Assembly (NCBI RefSeq): GCF_001636405.1
Contig: NZ_KV440950.1
Coordinates: forward strand, 2,069,712 to 2,133,711
Length of the DNA: 64,000 nt
From: Peribacillus frigoritolerans
GTDB lineage: Bacteria; Bacillota; Bacilli; Bacillales; DSM-1321
Direction: 5' to 3'
Shown here: positions 8,507 through 17,873 of the stretch, piece after piece
How the letters are laid out: every line of letters starts with the position of its first letter
How positions within the stretch are numbered: position 1 is the stretch's first letter
The notes under the pieces: model-generated
The model's input: the letters and a program-made list of their open reading frames with translations, nothing else
Databases searched by the model: none
Told to the model about the DNA's origin: nothing
Made by a program: the position numbers and the translations under genes

Positions 8507-8517
8507 GGGGGGGGGGG
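8507..8517 (+). repeat. homopolymeric tract of 11 G in the comEC translation-initiation region
   Basis: Eleven consecutive G lie five bases before the comEC ATG, where the ribosome binding site should be, and no other purine-rich site is present. Such a tract is prone to slippage in replication and to length errors in sequencing. Confidence 0.9.
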
Positions 8518-8522
8518 CAGGC

Positions 8523-10829
8523 ATGGCCAGACATCTTATCTTACTGGCCGTTTCAGCCACATTTGGTGTTACGGCCCATTCTCTTTTACATGTAAGGCTG
8601 CTGATCATTATCCTTATTTTTCTCTGTTTCATTTATTTTTCGGTGGGCTTAAGTGGGAAGGCCCTTAGTTTTCATTTGGTGATCATGGGGATATTTTTAG
8701 GGGCCGCCTCCTTCTCCGATCACCGAAACAAAACTGCCTATCATGGAACGGAAAGCCAATTCATCATCACATTTACCGACCAACCGAATATAGATGGAAA
8801 TTCATTAAAAGGATTCATTGGCAGTGAGAAAGGCGAACGGCTAGTGCTTCGTTATAAAATCACGACCGAATTGGAACAGGAAAAGCTGAGTCAGTTTCTT
8901 CGAATCGGTTTATCTTGTCCGGCTGAAGGGACATTGCAAGTTCCCGAGAAAAACAGGAATGAAAACAGTTTCGATTACCAGCGTTATCTTTTCCGCCAAG
9001 GCATCCATTGGATATTCAAAGCGGATTCCATTTCATTTCAAGAATGCAAAGAAGGTGGAAACTCGATCCTGGTTTCGATTCGTAATTTGCGCCTGAAGGG
9101 GATTGCATATATTAGAGAACACTTTCCTGAAGAGTCGAGCGGTTTTGTCACAGCGCTCATATTCGGTGACCAGAGATATATAGATGAAGGGGACCTTACT
9201 AATTATCAGCGGTTGGGGTTGGTTCATTTACTGGCGATTTCCGGCCTTCATGTCAGTTTTTTAACGGGGGTGTTATTTTACATCGGCATCAGGGTTGGGA
9301 TTACACGGGAAAGAATGATGATGGCCATCTTACTCTTCCTTCCGGTTTACATGTTACTTTCAGGTGCCAGTCCATCAGTGGTGAGGTCCTGTTCAATGGC
9401 TATGCTTTTCTTTCTACTCCTGCTATTCAAAAAGCGGATTTCGGCGGGTGCCGCAATTGGATCGACTTATTTGGCGCTATTGTTTTTTCGGCCTAATATG
9501 CTTTATGATATAGGTTTTCAGCTTTCATTCGCGGTCACATTCTCCATTATCATGTCTTCAAGCATCTTCTTGCAATACCCGAAGAAATCGATGCAGCTAT
9601 TCATCCTCAGTTCCATCTGCCAACTGGCAGCCCTTCCGATTGTGCTTTTTCACTTTTTTGAAGTATCTTTACTTGGCGTGTTTCTGAACGTATTGTATGT
9701 TCCGCTTTATTCCATCATATTACTGCCACTTTCACTGATTTCCCTCCTCATTCATTTATTACTGCCTTCCTTTGGTCAACCTCTCATATCATTATTGAAT
9801 TTCACCTTTGTACTCTGCAATAAAGCCGCAGATGCAGCATCGGATTTACCGCTCGCATCCATACCGTTTGGAAAGCCGACTTTCCTCATGATGTTACTAC
9901 TTGTTATTTCCCTTATAGGGTTATGCCTGACTTGGGAAGTATCCTTTGGAAAAAGTAAAATCTGGTGCGGAATGATAATCGTCCTTTTACTTTTGCAATA
10001 TAACTTACAAAGGTTCTCGCCCTTTGGTGAAGTGCAAATAATCGACGTAGGACAAGGTGACTCCATTTTAATTTCCCTGCCTTTCAATCGCGGTAATTAT
10101 TTAATTGATACGGGCGGGCAAATTACATTTCCAATCGAAACGTGGGCGATAAAGCGAAAGAAGTTCAACTCGGCGGATGATATCATTATTCCTTTATTGA
10201 AAAGTAAAGGAATTCACCAATTGGACAAACTGATTTTAACCCATCCTGATGCAGATCATATGGGAAGTGCAAAAGAATTAATAGATAATTTTAAAGTTGC
10301 GGAGATCAGCATTGGAGGCTGGAGTGAAGAGCAATACAGGGATATGGATCTTGTAACCGTGGCGAGAGAGAAAAAAATGAAAATGACCGTCCTGAAAAGG
10401 GGGGACCAATGGGTGGCGGGCGGAGCGCGGTTTGCTGTGCTAAGTCCATTTAAGCAAGAAGAAGATAAGAACGATTCATCCATCGTTCTATTCACTGAGC
10501 TTGGGGGAGTGTCATGGTTATTGACCGGCGATATGGGAGAAGAAGGGGAGAGGGAACTTTTGAGAACATTTCCGCAGTTGCAGGCGGATATCTTGAAAGT
10601 CGGTCACCATGGCAGTAAAACGTCTTCTTCCGCGCCCTTCCTTGAACAGCTGCAGCCGAAAGCGGCGCTTATTTCAGTTGGAAAAGATAACCGCTACGGG
10701 CACCCTCATGAAGACGTAATTGGGAATCTGGAGGGGAATGGCATAAAAGTGTTCAGGACGGATGAGGATGGTTCTATTATTTACAAGTATTACAAAAGCA
10801 GTGGAACCTTTCGGAAGACTCTCCCATAG
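8523..10829 (+). CDS. comEC: DNA internalization channel protein ComEC/Rec2
   Basis: Forms the membrane channel that passes single-stranded transforming DNA. The 768-residue protein has several N-terminal transmembrane segments, a soluble OB-like region, the multi-span competence domain containing LLAISGLHVSF (near residue 240), and a C-terminal metallo-beta-lactamase-like domain. That domain shows IDVGQGDS, HPDADH (573-578) and GHHGSKTS (near 694), proposed to be a nuclease. The ATG at 8523 sits directly behind the G11 tract. The length matches B. subtilis ComEC (776). Confidence 0.95.
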   Translation: MARHLILLAVSATFGVTAHSLLHVRLLIIILIFLCFIYFSVGLSGKALSFHLVIMGIFLGAASFSDHRNKTAYHGTESQFIITFTDQPNIDGNSLKGFIGSEKGERLVLRYKITTELEQEKLSQFLRIGLSCPAEGTLQVPEKNRNENSFDYQRYLFRQGIHWIFKADSISFQECKEGGNSILVSIRNLRLKGIAYIREHFPEESSGFVTALIFGDQRYIDEGDLTNYQRLGLVHLLAISGLHVSFLTGVLFYIGIRVGITRERMMMAILLFLPVYMLLSGASPSVVRSCSMAMLFFLLLLFKKRISAGAAIGSTYLALLFFRPNMLYDIGFQLSFAVTFSIIMSSSIFLQYPKKSMQLFILSSICQLAALPIVLFHFFEVSLLGVFLNVLYVPLYSIILLPLSLISLLIHLLLPSFGQPLISLLNFTFVLCNKAADAASDLPLASIPFGKPTFLMMLLLVISLIGLCLTWEVSFGKSKIWCGMIIVLLLLQYNLQRFSPFGEVQIIDVGQGDSILISLPFNRGNYLIDTGGQITFPIETWAIKRKKFNSADDIIIPLLKSKGIHQLDKLILTHPDADHMGSAKELIDNFKVAEISIGGWSEEQYRDMDLVTVAREKKMKMTVLKRGDQWVAGGARFAVLSPFKQEEDKNDSSIVLFTELGGVSWLLTGDMGEEGERELLRTFPQLQADILKVGHHGSKTSSSAPFLEQLQPKAALISVGKDNRYGHPHEDVIGNLEGNGIKVFRTDEDGSIIYKYYKSSGTFRKTLP

Positions 10830-10905
10830 TATATAGAAAATCAAAAAGAAAGAGACTGCAGCAGCAGCCTCCATCAGGAAAAATAAGTGCATGTAATGAA
10901 TGAAA

Positions 10906-11040
10906 TCAGGATCCGACAGCTTTAATGACGACAGCTATGGTGAACATGGCAGCGAAAAATACAAAAGAACCGATGAATCCTATAGCGGAATCAGCGACGT
11001 CATCTGTCTTTGATTGAACATTCTTTTCGAATTCGTTCAT
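10906..11040 (-). CDS. yqzM: YqzM family small membrane protein
   Basis: A 44-residue protein starting MNEFEKNVQSKTDDVAD, followed by one hydrophobic segment (about 20-41), so it is a predicted single-span membrane protein. The sequence and its position between comEC and holA match YqzM of B. subtilis, of unknown function. The ATG follows a strong GGAGGGG site (complement of about 11045-11053). The gene is antisense to its neighbours and runs toward comEC. Confidence 0.85.
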   Translation of the reverse strand: MNEFEKNVQSKTDDVADSAIGFIGSFVFFAAMFTIAVVIKAVGS

Positions 11041-11379
11041 TATTTACCCCTCCTATTTCTGCTAATAGTATAAAACATTACCAAAAAAAAATCTACAGGC
11101 TTCATTCCTTCATTTCCTTTACTGACAAGAGTTGTCACAAATAGTTTGGGAATTTGAGGTCAAAATAAAAGTACAAACAAAGCAAGCGAAAACGAAAAGC
11201 TCATTTGTTCTACATGAATACTCTACCCGCTTTCAAGGGAGATTACCCGGGCCTTTCTTGAAAGTGTTCATATAGATCCGGAATTAGCCCTTTTAAGGGC
11301 TAGTTCCCTTTATAGCTTGTCAAATGGTCCATCCACCTATACCATTAGAGAAGAATACATAGTAAAGAGGCGGATTCTA
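11041..11379 (+). other. non-coding region upstream of holA with two consecutive hairpins
   Basis: No gene is evident in these 339 bases. CTTTCAAG (11230-11237) pairs with CTTGAAAG (11257-11264). A stronger stem of about 12 bp, including one G-T pair, runs from GGAATTAGCCC at 11280 to GGGCTAGTTCC ending at 11307. Neither is followed by a good T run, so they look more like leader structure than terminators. No known riboswitch core was recognised. Confidence 0.55.
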
Positions 11380-12393
11380 TTGGTATTAGACGTTTGGAAA
11401 AGTATAAAAAAAGGGCAATTCGCGCCAGTATACTTGTTATATGGGACGGAAGCCTATCTAATTAATGAAACGAAGCAGCTATTGATCGAGAATGTCCTTC
11501 ACGAAGATGAGATGGATTTTAACTTTTCTCAATTTGATTTAGAAGAGACGCCTGTTGAAACTGCGCTTGAAGATGTCGAAACCCTCCCGTTTATCGGGGA
11601 AAGGCGCCTTGTCTTCATGCAAAACCCATTTTTTTTGACAGCTGAAAAAACGAAGTCAAGAGTTGAGCATAATGTGAAAAGACTGGAAGCGTATTTGGCT
11701 GACCCGGTTCCATATTCTATTGTCGTATTGACCGCACCTTATGAGAAACTGGATGAACGGAAAAAAATCACCAAGGAACTGAAGCGTAAGGCGGTTCTCG
11801 TTGAAGCGAAGAAGCTTGGTGATCATGAGTTAAAGGGGTGGGTGAAGGAGAGGGTCGAAGCTTCTTCAGTCCGAATAGATGAGCAGGCTACAGAGCTTTT
11901 ACTTGAACTTGCAGGAACGAATCTGATGATGCTGACGAATGAACTGGATAAAATGGTGCTTTATACGGAAGCTGAGAAGCACATTACAGTCGAGGTAGTG
12001 GAAAAGCTGGTCGCAAAATCCCTTGAACAGAATATCTTCACACTTGTTGATCATGTGTTACAGAGAAAAATGGAGAGTGCCATGACGATACTGCACGATC
12101 TTCTCAGGCAGAATGAAGAGCCGATCAAGATCTTGAGTGTCATGGCAGGTCAGGTCAGGCTCATGTATCAAGTGAAGGAGCTTTCCCGTCAGGGCTATAG
12201 CCAGCAAAAAATTGCGGGTCAACTGAAGGTGCACCCTTACAGGGTAAAGCTGGCACTTGAAAAGACGGGGAAATTCCAGGAACGCGAGTTGTTGAGCATC
12301 ATGAACGACTTAGCGGAGGCGGATTATAAAATGAAGACCGGCCAAGCAGATAAGGCAATCACGCTTGAGCTGCTGCTTTTAAAAATTAGATGA
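11380..12393 (+). CDS. holA: DNA polymerase III subunit delta
   Basis: The clamp-loader delta subunit, which opens the sliding clamp. The 337-residue protein shows VYLLYGTEAYL at the N-terminus, the conserved SLEQNIFTLVDHVLQRK in the middle and LKVHPYRVKLA near the C-terminus, as in B. subtilis YqeN. The start is TTG at 11380, seven to nine bases after AAAGAGG. A TTG at 11317 would add 21 residues that are not family-like and lack a ribosome binding site. It is followed by a terminator. Confidence 0.92.
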   Translation: MVLDVWKSIKKGQFAPVYLLYGTEAYLINETKQLLIENVLHEDEMDFNFSQFDLEETPVETALEDVETLPFIGERRLVFMQNPFFLTAEKTKSRVEHNVKRLEAYLADPVPYSIVVLTAPYEKLDERKKITKELKRKAVLVEAKKLGDHELKGWVKERVEASSVRIDEQATELLLELAGTNLMMLTNELDKMVLYTEAEKHITVEVVEKLVAKSLEQNIFTLVDHVLQRKMESAMTILHDLLRQNEEPIKILSVMAGQVRLMYQVKELSRQGYSQQKIAGQLKVHPYRVKLALEKTGKFQERELLSIMNDLAEADYKMKTGQADKAITLELLLLKIR

Positions 12394-12394
12394 T

Positions 12395-12427
12395 AAAAAA
12401 GGTGGCAGATATCCTGTCACCTTTTTT
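12395..12427 (+). terminator. terminator after holA
   Basis: A stem of AAAAAAGGTGGCAG and CTGTCACCTTTTTT with a 5-nt loop and one G-T pair, ending in six T. Confidence 0.85.
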
Positions 12428-12442
12428 ATGCAAAAAACGGCA

Positions 12443-12470
12443 CAAAAAAAACGATCCGATTGGATCGTTT
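12443..12470 (-). terminator. terminator after rpsT
   Basis: AAACGATCC (12449-12457) pairs with GGATCGTTT (12462-12470) across a 4-nt loop. On the minus strand it is followed by eight T (complement of 12443-12450). Confidence 0.85.
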
Positions 12471-12482
12471 AATTTTTTGTCA

Positions 12483-12749
12483 TTATGCGTTAAGAGCGTT
12501 AAGTCTTTTCGCTAAACGAGATTTTTTACGGGCTGCCGCATTTTTATGGATTAATCCTTTAGATGCAGCTTTGTCTAATTTCACAGCAGCTGTTAAAAGA
12601 GCTTCTTTAGCAGCTTCGACGTTTTCACCAGCTAATGCAACTTCAGCGTTTTTCACTGTAGTACGCATAGTTGATCTAACAGTAATGTTATGAACGCGTT
12701 TTTTGTCGTTGATTTTTACACGTTTAATAGCAGATTTAATGTTTGGCAT
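12483..12749 (-). CDS. rpsT: 30S ribosomal protein S20
   Basis: An 88-residue, lysine/arginine-rich helical protein starting MPNIKSAIKRV and ending RLAKRLNALNA, typical of bS20, which binds 16S rRNA. The ATG at 12749 follows AGGAGGTG; an in-frame GTG at 12758 is part of that ribosome binding site. It is a single-gene unit with its own terminator, convergent with holA, as in B. subtilis. Confidence 0.97.
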   Translation of the reverse strand: MPNIKSAIKRVKINDKKRVHNITVRSTMRTTVKNAEVALAGENVEAAKEALLTAAVKLDKAASKGLIHKNAAARKKSRLAKRLNALNA

Positions 12750-13023
12750 TCCGTTCACCTCCTACAAAGAAATCGAGATTATATGAACTCGACTTTTCAA
12801 ATCCATATCAAATAGCACAAGTGATATTCTATCAGACTGCTCATAAATATGCAATACTTCAGATTGAGAATCGAAAAGGAATTATAATTTCGGGAAAAAA
12901 TTCATCTCGTCATCATTCATTGTACCAAAAAAATGAATAATAAAAAAGCAAAAACGACAGAATGTTTAAGAGAGACTATTGAAAATACTAGATTAGATAC
13001 AATTCAAACATCAGGAGGCCGTT

Positions 13024-14142
13024 ATGGAAAATAATTTGGACCTTAGTGAATACGGAATTCGAACAGATTTGGCGATTGAAGCAAAGGAGATTGCCCTTGA
13101 ACATAAAGGTGTAGTAGAGGAAGTGGATGTTTCCCGCATCGAAGGGGTCATTATTAAGGAAAAAGATGTGGATGATTTGAAGGTATCCTTAGTCGAGGTC
13201 ACGGCTGAGGGGGAAAAAGAAATCGGAAAAAAACAGGGCAGCTATTTGACCATCGAGGTCCAGGGAATCCGCCAGCAGGACACGGAAACGCAGCAACGGG
13301 TGGAAAAGGTGTTCGCCAACGAACTGGCTTACTTCTTGAAACGGAATAAAATCACAAAAGAAAGCAGTTGTTTGGTTGTCGGTCTTGGTAATTGGAATGT
13401 TACCCCCGATGCCTTGGGGCCTGCAGTCGTTGAGAACCTTGTGGTCACAAGACATTTGTTCGAATTGCAGCCTGAATCCGTCAAGGAAGGCTATCGGCCG
13501 GTCAGTGCGATTTCCCCCGGTGTTATGGGGATTACGGGAATCGAGACGAGTGACATCATAAAAGGCGTCATCGAAAAAAGTAATCCTGATTTCCTGATCG
13601 TCGTTGATGCATTGGCTGCCCGTTCGATCGATCGTGTGAATGCAACGATTCAAATTACGGATACAGGTATCCATCCAGGGTCTGGTGTAGGAAATAAACG
13701 TAAAGAATTGAGTCAGGCTACACTGGGAGTTCCAGTTATAGCAATTGGAATACCTACCGTCGTGGATGCCGTATCGATTGCTAGCGATACGATTGATTAT
13801 ATTTTAAAGCATTTTGGCAAGGAAATGAATGAAGGGGACAGACCATCACGTTCATTGGCACCTGCTGGATTCAGTTTTGGAAAGCGGACAAAGCTGACCG
13901 AAGAGGATATGCCAGGTGAAAAGGAACGCCAAACCTTTTTGGGAATGATAGGTGTCCTCCCTGATGAAGAGAAGCGGAAATTGATTTATGAGGTGCTTTC
14001 GCCACTTGGTCATAATTTGATGGTTACACCAAAAGAAGTCGATGTTTTCATCGAGGATATGGCCAATTTGATAGCCAATGGTTTAAATGCAGCCTTGCAT
14101 CATTCAATAAATCAAGATAATGCCGGCTATTACACCCGTTAA
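13024..14142 (+). CDS. gpr: GPR spore endopeptidase
   Basis: The germination protease that degrades small acid-soluble spore proteins. The 372-residue protein carries a short N-terminal propeptide region ([17 protein letters not shown]) of the kind removed on activation, and conserved cores such as [15 protein letters not shown] and [12 protein letters not shown]. The ATG follows AGGAGG. Forespore expression under sigma-G is expected from the family; upstream I see only a loose match (TGAATA at 12934 and AATACTA near 12985), not convincing spacing. It is followed by spoIIP, as in B. subtilis. Confidence 0.95.
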   Translation: MENNLDLSEYGIRTDLAIEAKEIALEHKGVVEEVDVSRIEGVIIKEKDVDDLKVSLVEVTAEGEKEIGKKQGSYLTIEVQGIRQQDTETQQRVEKVFANELAYFLKRNKITKESSCLVVGLGNWNVTPDALGPAVVENLVVTRHLFELQPESVKEGYRPVSAISPGVMGITGIETSDIIKGVIEKSNPDFLIVVDALAARSIDRVNATIQITDTGIHPGSGVGNKRKELSQATLGVPVIAIGIPTVVDAVSIASDTIDYILKHFGKEMNEGDRPSRSLAPAGFSFGKRTKLTEEDMPGEKERQTFLGMIGVLPDEEKRKLIYEVLSPLGHNLMVTPKEVDVFIEDMANLIANGLNAALHHSINQDNAGYYTR

Positions 14143-14228
14143 ATCACTTTCAGTGCCCAAAAATGGTGTTCTACCCTTTCTAGCAAAGTCATAGGTATTA
14201 ATAGACAAGCTATAGAGAGGGTGGAAGG

Positions 14229-15428
14229 ATGAAAAGAAGAAATTCCCCAGGAATCATAACAGCCATTCACGGATCAACAATAATAAAAACTTTTCTAGGT
14301 ATTCTCGCCTTGCTTCTTTTTGTTTTTTCAGTCAGTGGGGTCATGACTTCCCTAAGACCGGAGTATCGGATATCTTCTAACTCCGTACATACTGTAGCCA
14401 ATCAATTCTCGGGAAAAATGCTGTTTTCGATGCTGGCCAACGAAAATCATTATCTTTTTAATGCCCTGCCGGAAGGTAAGCAGGAATCGATCATCACGAA
14501 TCAATTGATAAAAGTCTCGACCAACATTTCACTTGAGGACCCGCGAAGTTTACTGGGAAGGGAGCTTCCTGGCTTTTCGATTTTTGATAATGAGATCCTC
14601 GTTGCTGGGGAAGGAACGAATTATACGAATATGCCGTATGAATCTTCACCGCCAGTGGATGTCCTGAATGAAGAAAGGGATGCATCCCTTCAAAACCTGG
14701 ATGAGATTAAAGAACCGGATAAAGGAGTGACCAATCAGCCGAATCAAACGACCAATGGCCGGAAAGTGGTCGAGATATACCATAGCCATAACCGGGAGTC
14801 ATATCTTCCATATTTAAAAGGGGTGACCGACCCCGACCTAGCCTACCATTCTAAAATCAATATTACGAAACTCGGGGAACGGATGGTTGAAGATTTGGCT
14901 GATAAGGGGATCGGCTCCTCGCTCGATAAAACGGATATCATGGGAAATCTGAATAATAAAGGATTGAATTATGCCAAATCTTATCAAGAATCACGGAAAT
15001 CGGTCCAGACGGCATTGGCCAATAACAAAGATTTAGAATACCTGATTGATATCCACCGCGATTCAAAGCGGAAGAAACATACGACAATTACAATCAGAGG
15101 TAAAGAGTATGCCAAGATCGCCTTCGTGATTGGGGGGAATAACCCGAACTATGAAAAAAATGCCGCGCTTGCCAATAAGCTTCATAAAGCATTGGAGAAA
15201 AAATACCCAGGTATTTCCCGAGGGGTTATGAAACAGGGCGGATCTAGCCATAATGGTATATATAATCAGGATTTATCAGGCAATGCCATGCTTATTGAAG
15301 TTGGCGGTGTTGATAATACTTTCGAGGAAATGTACTTGACCGTTGATGCCTTCACCGAGGTTTTCAGTGAATTTTACTGGGATGCCAAAGCAGTGGATAA
15401 CCCGACCGGGGATTCGGAAGCGAGGTAA
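14229..15428 (+). CDS. spoIIP: stage II sporulation protein P, peptidoglycan amidase/endopeptidase
   Basis: Part of the SpoIID-SpoIIM-SpoIIP complex that thins septal peptidoglycan and drives engulfment. The 399-residue protein has an N-terminal transmembrane anchor (about 18-40) and a C-terminal SpoIIP domain with H185-S-H187 in EIYHSHNRES and the acidic LIEVGGVDNT motif. The ATG follows GAGGGTGGAAGG. A GTCATA at 14188-14193 could be part of a sigma-E -35 box, but the -10 match is weak. Confidence 0.95.
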   Translation: MKRRNSPGIITAIHGSTIIKTFLGILALLLFVFSVSGVMTSLRPEYRISSNSVHTVANQFSGKMLFSMLANENHYLFNALPEGKQESIITNQLIKVSTNISLEDPRSLLGRELPGFSIFDNEILVAGEGTNYTNMPYESSPPVDVLNEERDASLQNLDEIKEPDKGVTNQPNQTTNGRKVVEIYHSHNRESYLPYLKGVTDPDLAYHSKINITKLGERMVEDLADKGIGSSLDKTDIMGNLNNKGLNYAKSYQESRKSVQTALANNKDLEYLIDIHRDSKRKKHTTITIRGKEYAKIAFVIGGNNPNYEKNAALANKLHKALEKKYPGISRGVMKQGGSSHNGIYNQDLSGNAMLIEVGGVDNTFEEMYLTVDAFTEVFSEFYWDAKAVDNPTGDSEAR

Positions 15429-15449
15429 TTTGAAAGGAGTTCTCTTATC

Positions 15450-15773
15450 ATGGTTCGATTTTGGTTGAAATGTACAGGGATTGTGCTCGTATTATTTTTA
15501 GGTGTTCTAATCGGGATGCAGCAAGCGAACGACGGGATGAAAAAAATGAAGGGGTATGAAGATCCCTCTTTGAATAGTGCATTCATCATTAACCAAACGG
15601 ACCAAGGGAAGATGGAAGCGGATATCCTTGGCGAAAAAGTGACGAGTCATGATTTGGAGACGAAAAAAGAAAAGCTTGAAGAAATGAAAGCTTTCAACTT
15701 TTTCTCATCGATCGGAAAAACGCTTGGAGAGACCATATCAGGTGCCTTTCAAGCCCTTATTGATATGATTTGA
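15450..15773 (+). CDS. yqxA: YqxA family protein
   Basis: A 107-residue protein with an N-terminal hydrophobic segment (about 5-22, signal anchor) and a charged, lysine/glutamate-rich exterior domain ending FFSSIGKTLGETISGAFQALIDMI. It matches YqxA, a small family found directly after spoIIP in Bacillus; its function is unknown. The ATG follows GAAAGGAG. The 21-bp gap after spoIIP indicates cotranscription. Confidence 0.82.
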   Translation: MVRFWLKCTGIVLVLFLGVLIGMQQANDGMKKMKGYEDPSLNSAFIINQTDQGKMEADILGEKVTSHDLETKKEKLEEMKAFNFFSSIGKTLGETISGAFQALIDMI

Positions 15774-15801
15774 GTAGGAAATAAGTTGATTGTGCCCTGC
15801 A

Positions 15802-15838
15802 AAAGGCTGTATCCGAATCCGGGATGCAGCCTTTTTTT
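15802..15838 (+). terminator. terminator after yqxA
   Basis: AAAGGCTGTATCC (15802-15814) pairs with GGATGCAGCCTTT (15822-15834), 13 bp including one G-T pair, followed by T. It ends the gpr/spoIIP/yqxA region. Confidence 0.85.
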
Positions 15839-15948
15839 ATGCTTTGTCCTGCAATGATGCTTCTTTTGTAACTATTCTGTTGAATCTTGCATTTTCTATT
15901 GATATAATAAAAAATAGTGTATTGTGTCGACTAGTGGGAGTGAACGTC

Positions 15949-17784
15949 ATGAATAGAGAAGAAAAATTAAAAAGACAATCAAAAATTCGTAACTTTTCCA
16001 TCATCGCTCATATCGATCATGGTAAATCTACATTGGCGGATCGTATCATTGAAAAAACGAACGCCATGACTCAGCGTGAAATGAAGAGTCAGCTGTTGGA
16101 TTCCATGGATTTAGAGCGTGAGCGTGGAATTACGATCAAATTGAATGCGATTCAATTGAAATATAACGCGAAAGATGGAGAAGAATACATCTTCCATCTT
16201 ATTGATACACCGGGACATGTCGATTTTACGTATGAAGTGTCACGAAGCCTTGCAGCTTGTGAAGGCGCTGTCCTTGTTGTCGATGCGGCACAGGGAATTG
16301 AGGCCCAAACGCTTGCAAATGTGTATTTAGCTTTGGACAACAACCTTGAAATCATTCCGGTCATCAATAAAATTGATTTGCCGAGTGCAGATCCGGAACG
16401 GGTGCGCGGAGAAATCGAGGAAGTGATTGGATTGGATGCTTCCGATGCAGTTTTGGCTTCGGCTAAAGCGGGAATCGGAATCGAGGAGATTTTGGAACAG
16501 GTAGTTGAATTGGTTCCAGCTCCGCAAGGTGATCCGGATGCTCCTTTCAAGGCGCTTATTTTCGATTCACTGTTTGATGCGTACCGCGGTGTAGTTGCCT
16601 ATATCCGTGTTGTTGAGGGTTCCATTAAAGTGGGCGACAAAATCAAAATGATGTCCACTGGCAAGGAATTCGATGTTACCGAATTGGGTGTTTTCAACCC
16701 TAAAACACAGCTTTTGGATGAACTGAACGTCGGTGATGTAGGTTTCCTTACAGCATCCATTAAAAACGTTGGTGATACGACTGTCGGTGATACGATCACG
16801 AGTGCCGTGAATAGTGCGACAGAACCATTGCCGGGTTACAGGAAGATGAATCCGATGGTATATTGCGGTTTATACCCAATTGACGCATCGAAATTCAATG
16901 ATTTACGGGATGCATTGGAGAAATTGGAATTGAACGATTCAGCGCTGCAGTTCGAAGCGGAATCATCGCAAGCATTGGGCTTCGGTTTCCGTTGCGGATT
17001 CCTTGGACTCCTTCATATGGAAATCATCCAGGAACGGATTGAACGTGAATTCAAAATCGATCTGATCACCACTGCACCGAGTGTTATTTATGATGTGGTG
17101 CAAACGGACGGAACGGTCCTGAAAGTGGATAACCCGTCCAATATGCCTGATGCTCAAAAGATCGAACGTGTCGAGGAGCCATATGTCAAAGCGACAATGA
17201 TGGCACCGACGGAGTTTGTCGGGGCGATCATGGAAATCTGTCAAAATAAACGCGGTAACTTCATTGATATGGAATATATCGATGAGACTCGTGTGAGCAT
17301 TCATTATGAAATTCCATTATCGGAAATCGTGTATGATTTCTTCGATCAATTGAAATCCAATACAAGAGGCTATGCTTCATTCGATTATGAGCTGATCGGC
17401 TACCAACCGTCCAAGCTTGTGAAGATGGATATTTTACTGAATGCTGAAACTGTCGATGCTTTAAGTTTCATCGTTCATAAGGACTTTGCTTATGAACGCG
17501 GTAAAGTCATTGTTGAAAAATTGAAGAAATTGATTCCAAGGCAACAATTCGAAGTGCCGATCCAAGCGGCGATCGGGCAAAAAATCATCGCCCGTTCTTC
17601 GATTAGTGCAATGCGTAAAAACGTATTGGCTAAATGTTACGGCGGCGATATTTCCCGTAAACGTAAGTTGCTCGAAAAACAGAAAGAAGGTAAAAAGCGG
17701 ATGAAACAAGTAGGTTCCGTTGAAGTTCCGCAAGAAGCTTTCATGGCTGTTTTGAAAATGGATGATACGACACCCAAAAAATAA
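15949..17784 (+). CDS. lepA: elongation factor 4 (LepA)
   Basis: A translation-factor GTPase that acts on stalled or misassembled ribosomes. The 611-residue protein has P-loop AHIDHGKST (20-28), switch I RGITIK, DTPGH and NKIDLP. The LepA-specific C-terminal domain ends with [20 protein letters not shown]. The frame extends 53 codons upstream, but the ATG at 15949 follows GTGGGAGTG and gives the normal family N-terminus. It has its own terminator. Confidence 0.97.
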   Translation: MNREEKLKRQSKIRNFSIIAHIDHGKSTLADRIIEKTNAMTQREMKSQLLDSMDLERERGITIKLNAIQLKYNAKDGEEYIFHLIDTPGHVDFTYEVSRSLAACEGAVLVVDAAQGIEAQTLANVYLALDNNLEIIPVINKIDLPSADPERVRGEIEEVIGLDASDAVLASAKAGIGIEEILEQVVELVPAPQGDPDAPFKALIFDSLFDAYRGVVAYIRVVEGSIKVGDKIKMMSTGKEFDVTELGVFNPKTQLLDELNVGDVGFLTASIKNVGDTTVGDTITSAVNSATEPLPGYRKMNPMVYCGLYPIDASKFNDLRDALEKLELNDSALQFEAESSQALGFGFRCGFLGLLHMEIIQERIEREFKIDLITTAPSVIYDVVQTDGTVLKVDNPSNMPDAQKIERVEEPYVKATMMAPTEFVGAIMEICQNKRGNFIDMEYIDETRVSIHYEIPLSEIVYDFFDQLKSNTRGYASFDYELIGYQPSKLVKMDILLNAETVDALSFIVHKDFAYERGKVIVEKLKKLIPRQQFEVPIQAAIGQKIIARSSISAMRKNVLAKCYGGDISRKRKLLEKQKEGKKRMKQVGSVEVPQEAFMAVLKMDDTTPKK

Positions 17785-17802
17785 ATAAAATAAACGATAG
17801 TT

Positions 17803-17841
17803 AGAAAAAAGAGGGTAGAGGAGATCTAGCCTCTTTTTCTA
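17803..17841 (+). terminator. terminator after lepA
   Basis: AGAAAAAAGAGG-type 5' arm pairs with CCTCTTTTTCT, with TAGA/TCTA inside the stem, between lepA and hemW. Confidence 0.75.
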
Positions 17842-17873
17842 TCGACTCATTCGATTAAAAGGTTGTGAACACA

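Noticed and set aside
12950..13000. Sigma-G promoter for gpr
   Set aside because: TGAATA and AATACTA-like boxes exist but are not at a convincing distance, so I did not list a feature.
15790..15948. 53-codon N-terminal extension of lepA
   Set aside because: It would translate part of the yqxA terminator; LepA proteins start at the MNREEK-like sequence, which has its own ribosome binding site.
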